Source of the DNA: Hyperoodon ampullatus
Taxonomy: Eukaryota > Chordata > Mammalia > Artiodactyla > Ziphiidae
Reading direction: 5' to 3'
Assembly (NCBI GenBank): GCA_949752795.1
Contig: OX457074.1
Span: 28,257,980 to 28,321,979, forward strand
DNA: 64,000 nucleotides
This document shows positions 61,598-64,000 of this stretch, piece after piece. The position numbers were made by a program, and so were the translations under genes. Numbering within the stretch: the first letter of the stretch is position 1; every line of letters starts with the position of its first letter. The notes below the pieces were generated by a model. The model did no database searches. It saw only the letters and a list, made by a program, of their open reading frames with translations, and was not told where the DNA came from.

Positions 61598-61707
61598 TTT
61601 TTGACCTCGAGGAATGTGGGATCTTAGCTCCCCGAGCAGAGATCGAACCCACACCCCCTGCATTGGAAGGTGAAGTCTTAACCACTGGACCGCCAGGGAA
61701 ATCCCGA
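61598..61707 (-). mobile_element. Short CHR SINE (right-arm copy)
   Basis: Partner of 9971-10080, GACCTCGAGGAATGTGGGAT to ACCGCCAGGGAAATCCC. Confidence 0.87.
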
Positions 61708-61923
61708 AGTGGTTATATTTTAAAAAGATGATCAGAGAGAAATAAACTCCCTGATCTATACAAGCATAACATGGTCTCTGAGTCATCTTCCTTTGTCAAT
61801 TGAGAAAAATGTGGGACCTCTGGTTTGCCCTAACCAAATCTGTCTCCCCAGGGAACCAGTGAGTCTTAGTAGACAGACTTGCTATCTAGAGAGCAGCATC
61901 TGTTTAAAAATCGCATTATCTCT

Positions 61924-62056
61924 GGGACTTCCCTGGTGGTCCAGGGTTAGAACTCTGTGCTTCCACTGCAGGGGGCCCGGGTTCAATCCCCAGTCAGGGA
62001 ACTAAGATCTCACAAGCCTCGCCATGCAGTCAAAAAAAAAAAAAAAAGAAAAAAAA
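61924..62056 (+). mobile_element. Short CHR SINE (right-arm copy)
   Basis: Partner of 9628-9751, with GGGACTTCCCTGGTGGTCCA head and a poly-A tail. Confidence 0.9.
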
Positions 62057-63680
62057 ATCGTTCTATCTCAGGGACAGCACAAAGAAGGCAAATGTTGATG
62101 ATAATTAGTGCTGACAGTGGTGATTAAACAACAAACCCAGTGCACCAGAGGAAGGGAACATGAGATTAAGAATAAATTAAAAAGGAAATATAGGCAATAA
62201 AATAAGGATTTCCTGCACCAAGTTCAAACATCCCATCTTCACACAGGCTTGTCGAGGTATCTGCAGAATTCACTTTCTCCTCCAACTGTTCTTTTTCTGG
62301 AAGGTTCACCATACCGCGGTAATCATGACAGCTTCCAGGAGAGTGAAAGTTCTTCCCAAACACTGACTATCAGAGAAAGTTCTGAACAATATAGGTGCGG
62401 AGACCCCTCATGCAAGCAGCCCACGGCCCGGAGGCCTAGAGGCTGGGCTCCGGGTCTGGCAGAAAATGTTCTGTGGGTCCCCTGGGGAGTTGGCTGCCCC
62501 TTCACGAAGAAGGGCCCCTGGAACCTGGCCCCCGCCGGCTGGGAACTTGAACTTACTTGACGAGTCTTAGTGTATCCTTTCGGATGTTGATCAGGCTTCT
62601 CAGAGTCTTCACTGGTTCTTGGGGAGGAGGGGCAGCGTAAGGAAACTGTGTCGGAAACAAAGTGGGAGAAGACTGTGTTTAGAAAGACGGATAACCATAG
62701 TAAGTGGACCTGCTCGAGGTCACAGCTAGTGGGAGAGCTGGGATCCGACTTGGTGTCCAAAGTGCTACATTTATCTGCTTTTCCCAGTAGATGAAGCTTA
62801 TGTGAGTCAGCATTTAAAATGTGGACACCTAATAAAAACTCCCACTGAAGTTCCAAATACCAAGGGACACACAGTGGCCGAGTTAATCACAAAAGGCTTT
62901 TCCACCTGACCTTACACAATGGGGAGCCGGACCTGCAAGGATTTTCCTTCAGTGAAGCCACATGGTGTCTGAAGAATTTAGGAACTGCAAACACAAGAGA
63001 ACCCCATCATGTGTACAGAGTGGAGGCCTGCAAACAGTGAAGAACAAATTTCCTCTGCAGTTGATCATATAAAGCAGAGTTAAAAAAAAAAAAAAATGAG
63101 CCGAAGAGCTCTTTTGGGGTCGTCAAAGGTTTGTGGTTGTCCATCATTTACCTTATGCTTTCACTCTCTTTCCCTGTTTAAACATGTGGGTTTGGAGTAG
63201 TGAGTTGATGACAATGAGGAGATAACAAAGGGGACACAGTAAAACATTTCATTGGGAACTGCTTTGAGAAGATTAAGAGTGATTTAAAATGTTCCTGCTA
63301 TTCTTCTAATGTCATTTGGGCAGTAAACATTTTTTACATGTGATTCCCAGAAGACCCACTAGTATTTGGAGCTTTGTAAAACCGTGGTCCTCCTAGCTCT
63401 GAAGAGTCTACCCCCTCATGCTGGTCTCAGAAAACAGGACATCCACATGAAACTCTGTGTCTTCACAGATTTTTGCTGTTTTACTTGGGAAGCATAATTG
63501 AACCTATGGTATGTTTGATTTTGTGTATTCAGTGTGATCCCTGATACTTCATGTGTATGAATGTGACCCTTAAGAAAATACATTTAATCCAAACTGTCAG
63601 CTGTGCATTCAGATGATTGCTTTGTGGGTATTGTCTAGCAACATTTTGTTTTTTCATTGACACCTTAGACATATATTCTC

Positions 63681-63804
63681 TTTTTTTTTTTTTGGCCATG
63701 TGGAGCATCTTGCATTATCTTAGTTCCCCGACGAGGGATTGAACCCGGGCCCTCTGCAGTGCAAGTGTGGAGTCCTAACCACTGGACTGCCAGGGAATTC
63801 TCAC
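63681..63804 (-). mobile_element. Short CHR SINE (right-arm copy)
   Basis: Partner of 7870-7998, with the same flanking ACATATATTCT-type duplication on both sides. Confidence 0.9.
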
Positions 63805-64000
63805 CTTAAACATATATTCTTTTAAAATATATGATAGGTGGTTTTTCTGATTACAAAGCAATACACGTTCAAGCAGAAAACTTGAAAAACACAAAAAAGT
63901 ACAAAATCAGCCATAATTTCACCACTCAGTAATACCAAAGTTAACTTTTGCAGAATGTGTCTTTTTGAATACGCATCCATCCACCCACCCACCTCCTCCC

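Larger units (their letters stand above)
59782..64000 (-). repeat. Right arm of large inverted repeat (continues past window end)
   Basis: This is the reverse complement of about 7661-11925. The last bases of the window (the ATCC/ACCC-rich run) match the GGGT/GGAT run at about 7671-7700, so the arm extends beyond 64000. Its innermost SINE has target-site duplications on both sides (59770-59781 and 60109-60120), so this copy looks ancestral. The two arms enclose about 47.8 kb. Confidence 0.95.

Overview
The window is mammalian nuclear DNA, almost certainly from a whale or dolphin. About forty tRNA-Glu-derived SINEs of the CHR type are present, including the long CHR-2 form typical of cetaceans. 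There are also cetartiodactyl L1 3' ends, MIR/L2 fossils and one Tigger-type DNA transposon. No bacterial-style gene is present, and nearly all long ORFs are chance frames in GC-rich or repeat DNA. The species and the FOXJ1/RNF157 comparisons come from recognising sequences and remembered human proteins, not from a search. || Layout. 1-7.6 kb: repeat-rich intergenic DNA. About 7.66-11.93 kb: left arm of a large inverted repeat whose partner occupies about 59.77-64.0 kb and runs off the window. 11.9-16.8 kb: L1 and SINE debris. 16.8-26.7 kb: mostly unique, GC-rich DNA with no recognisable exon. 26.7-31.6 kb: the whole FOXJ1 locus on the minus strand (poly(A) signals, two coding exons, CpG-rich promoter). 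32.7-56.6 kb: the 16 downstream exons of RNF157, also minus strand, directly upstream of FOXJ1 as in human 17q25. 56.6-59.8 kb: intron-like DNA with SINEs. || Both genes are disabled in the given sequence. FOXJ1 keeps a complete 421-codon frame (same length as human) and its intron, but has in-frame stops at codons 18, 263 and 303 and unusual substitutions in the forkhead domain. RNF157 keeps about 583 in-frame codons and 15 of the 16 exon-end splice sites needed, but has two premature stops and a GT-to-AT change at the 5' splice site of its RING exon. Neither shows a frameshift. FOXJ1 is the master regulator of motile ciliogenesis, so simple loss is hard to accept. The most economical reading is a duplicated, non-processed copy of the FOXJ1-RNF157 neighbourhood decaying beside a palindrome-like duplication, but an altered native locus or poor base quality cannot be excluded from the window alone.
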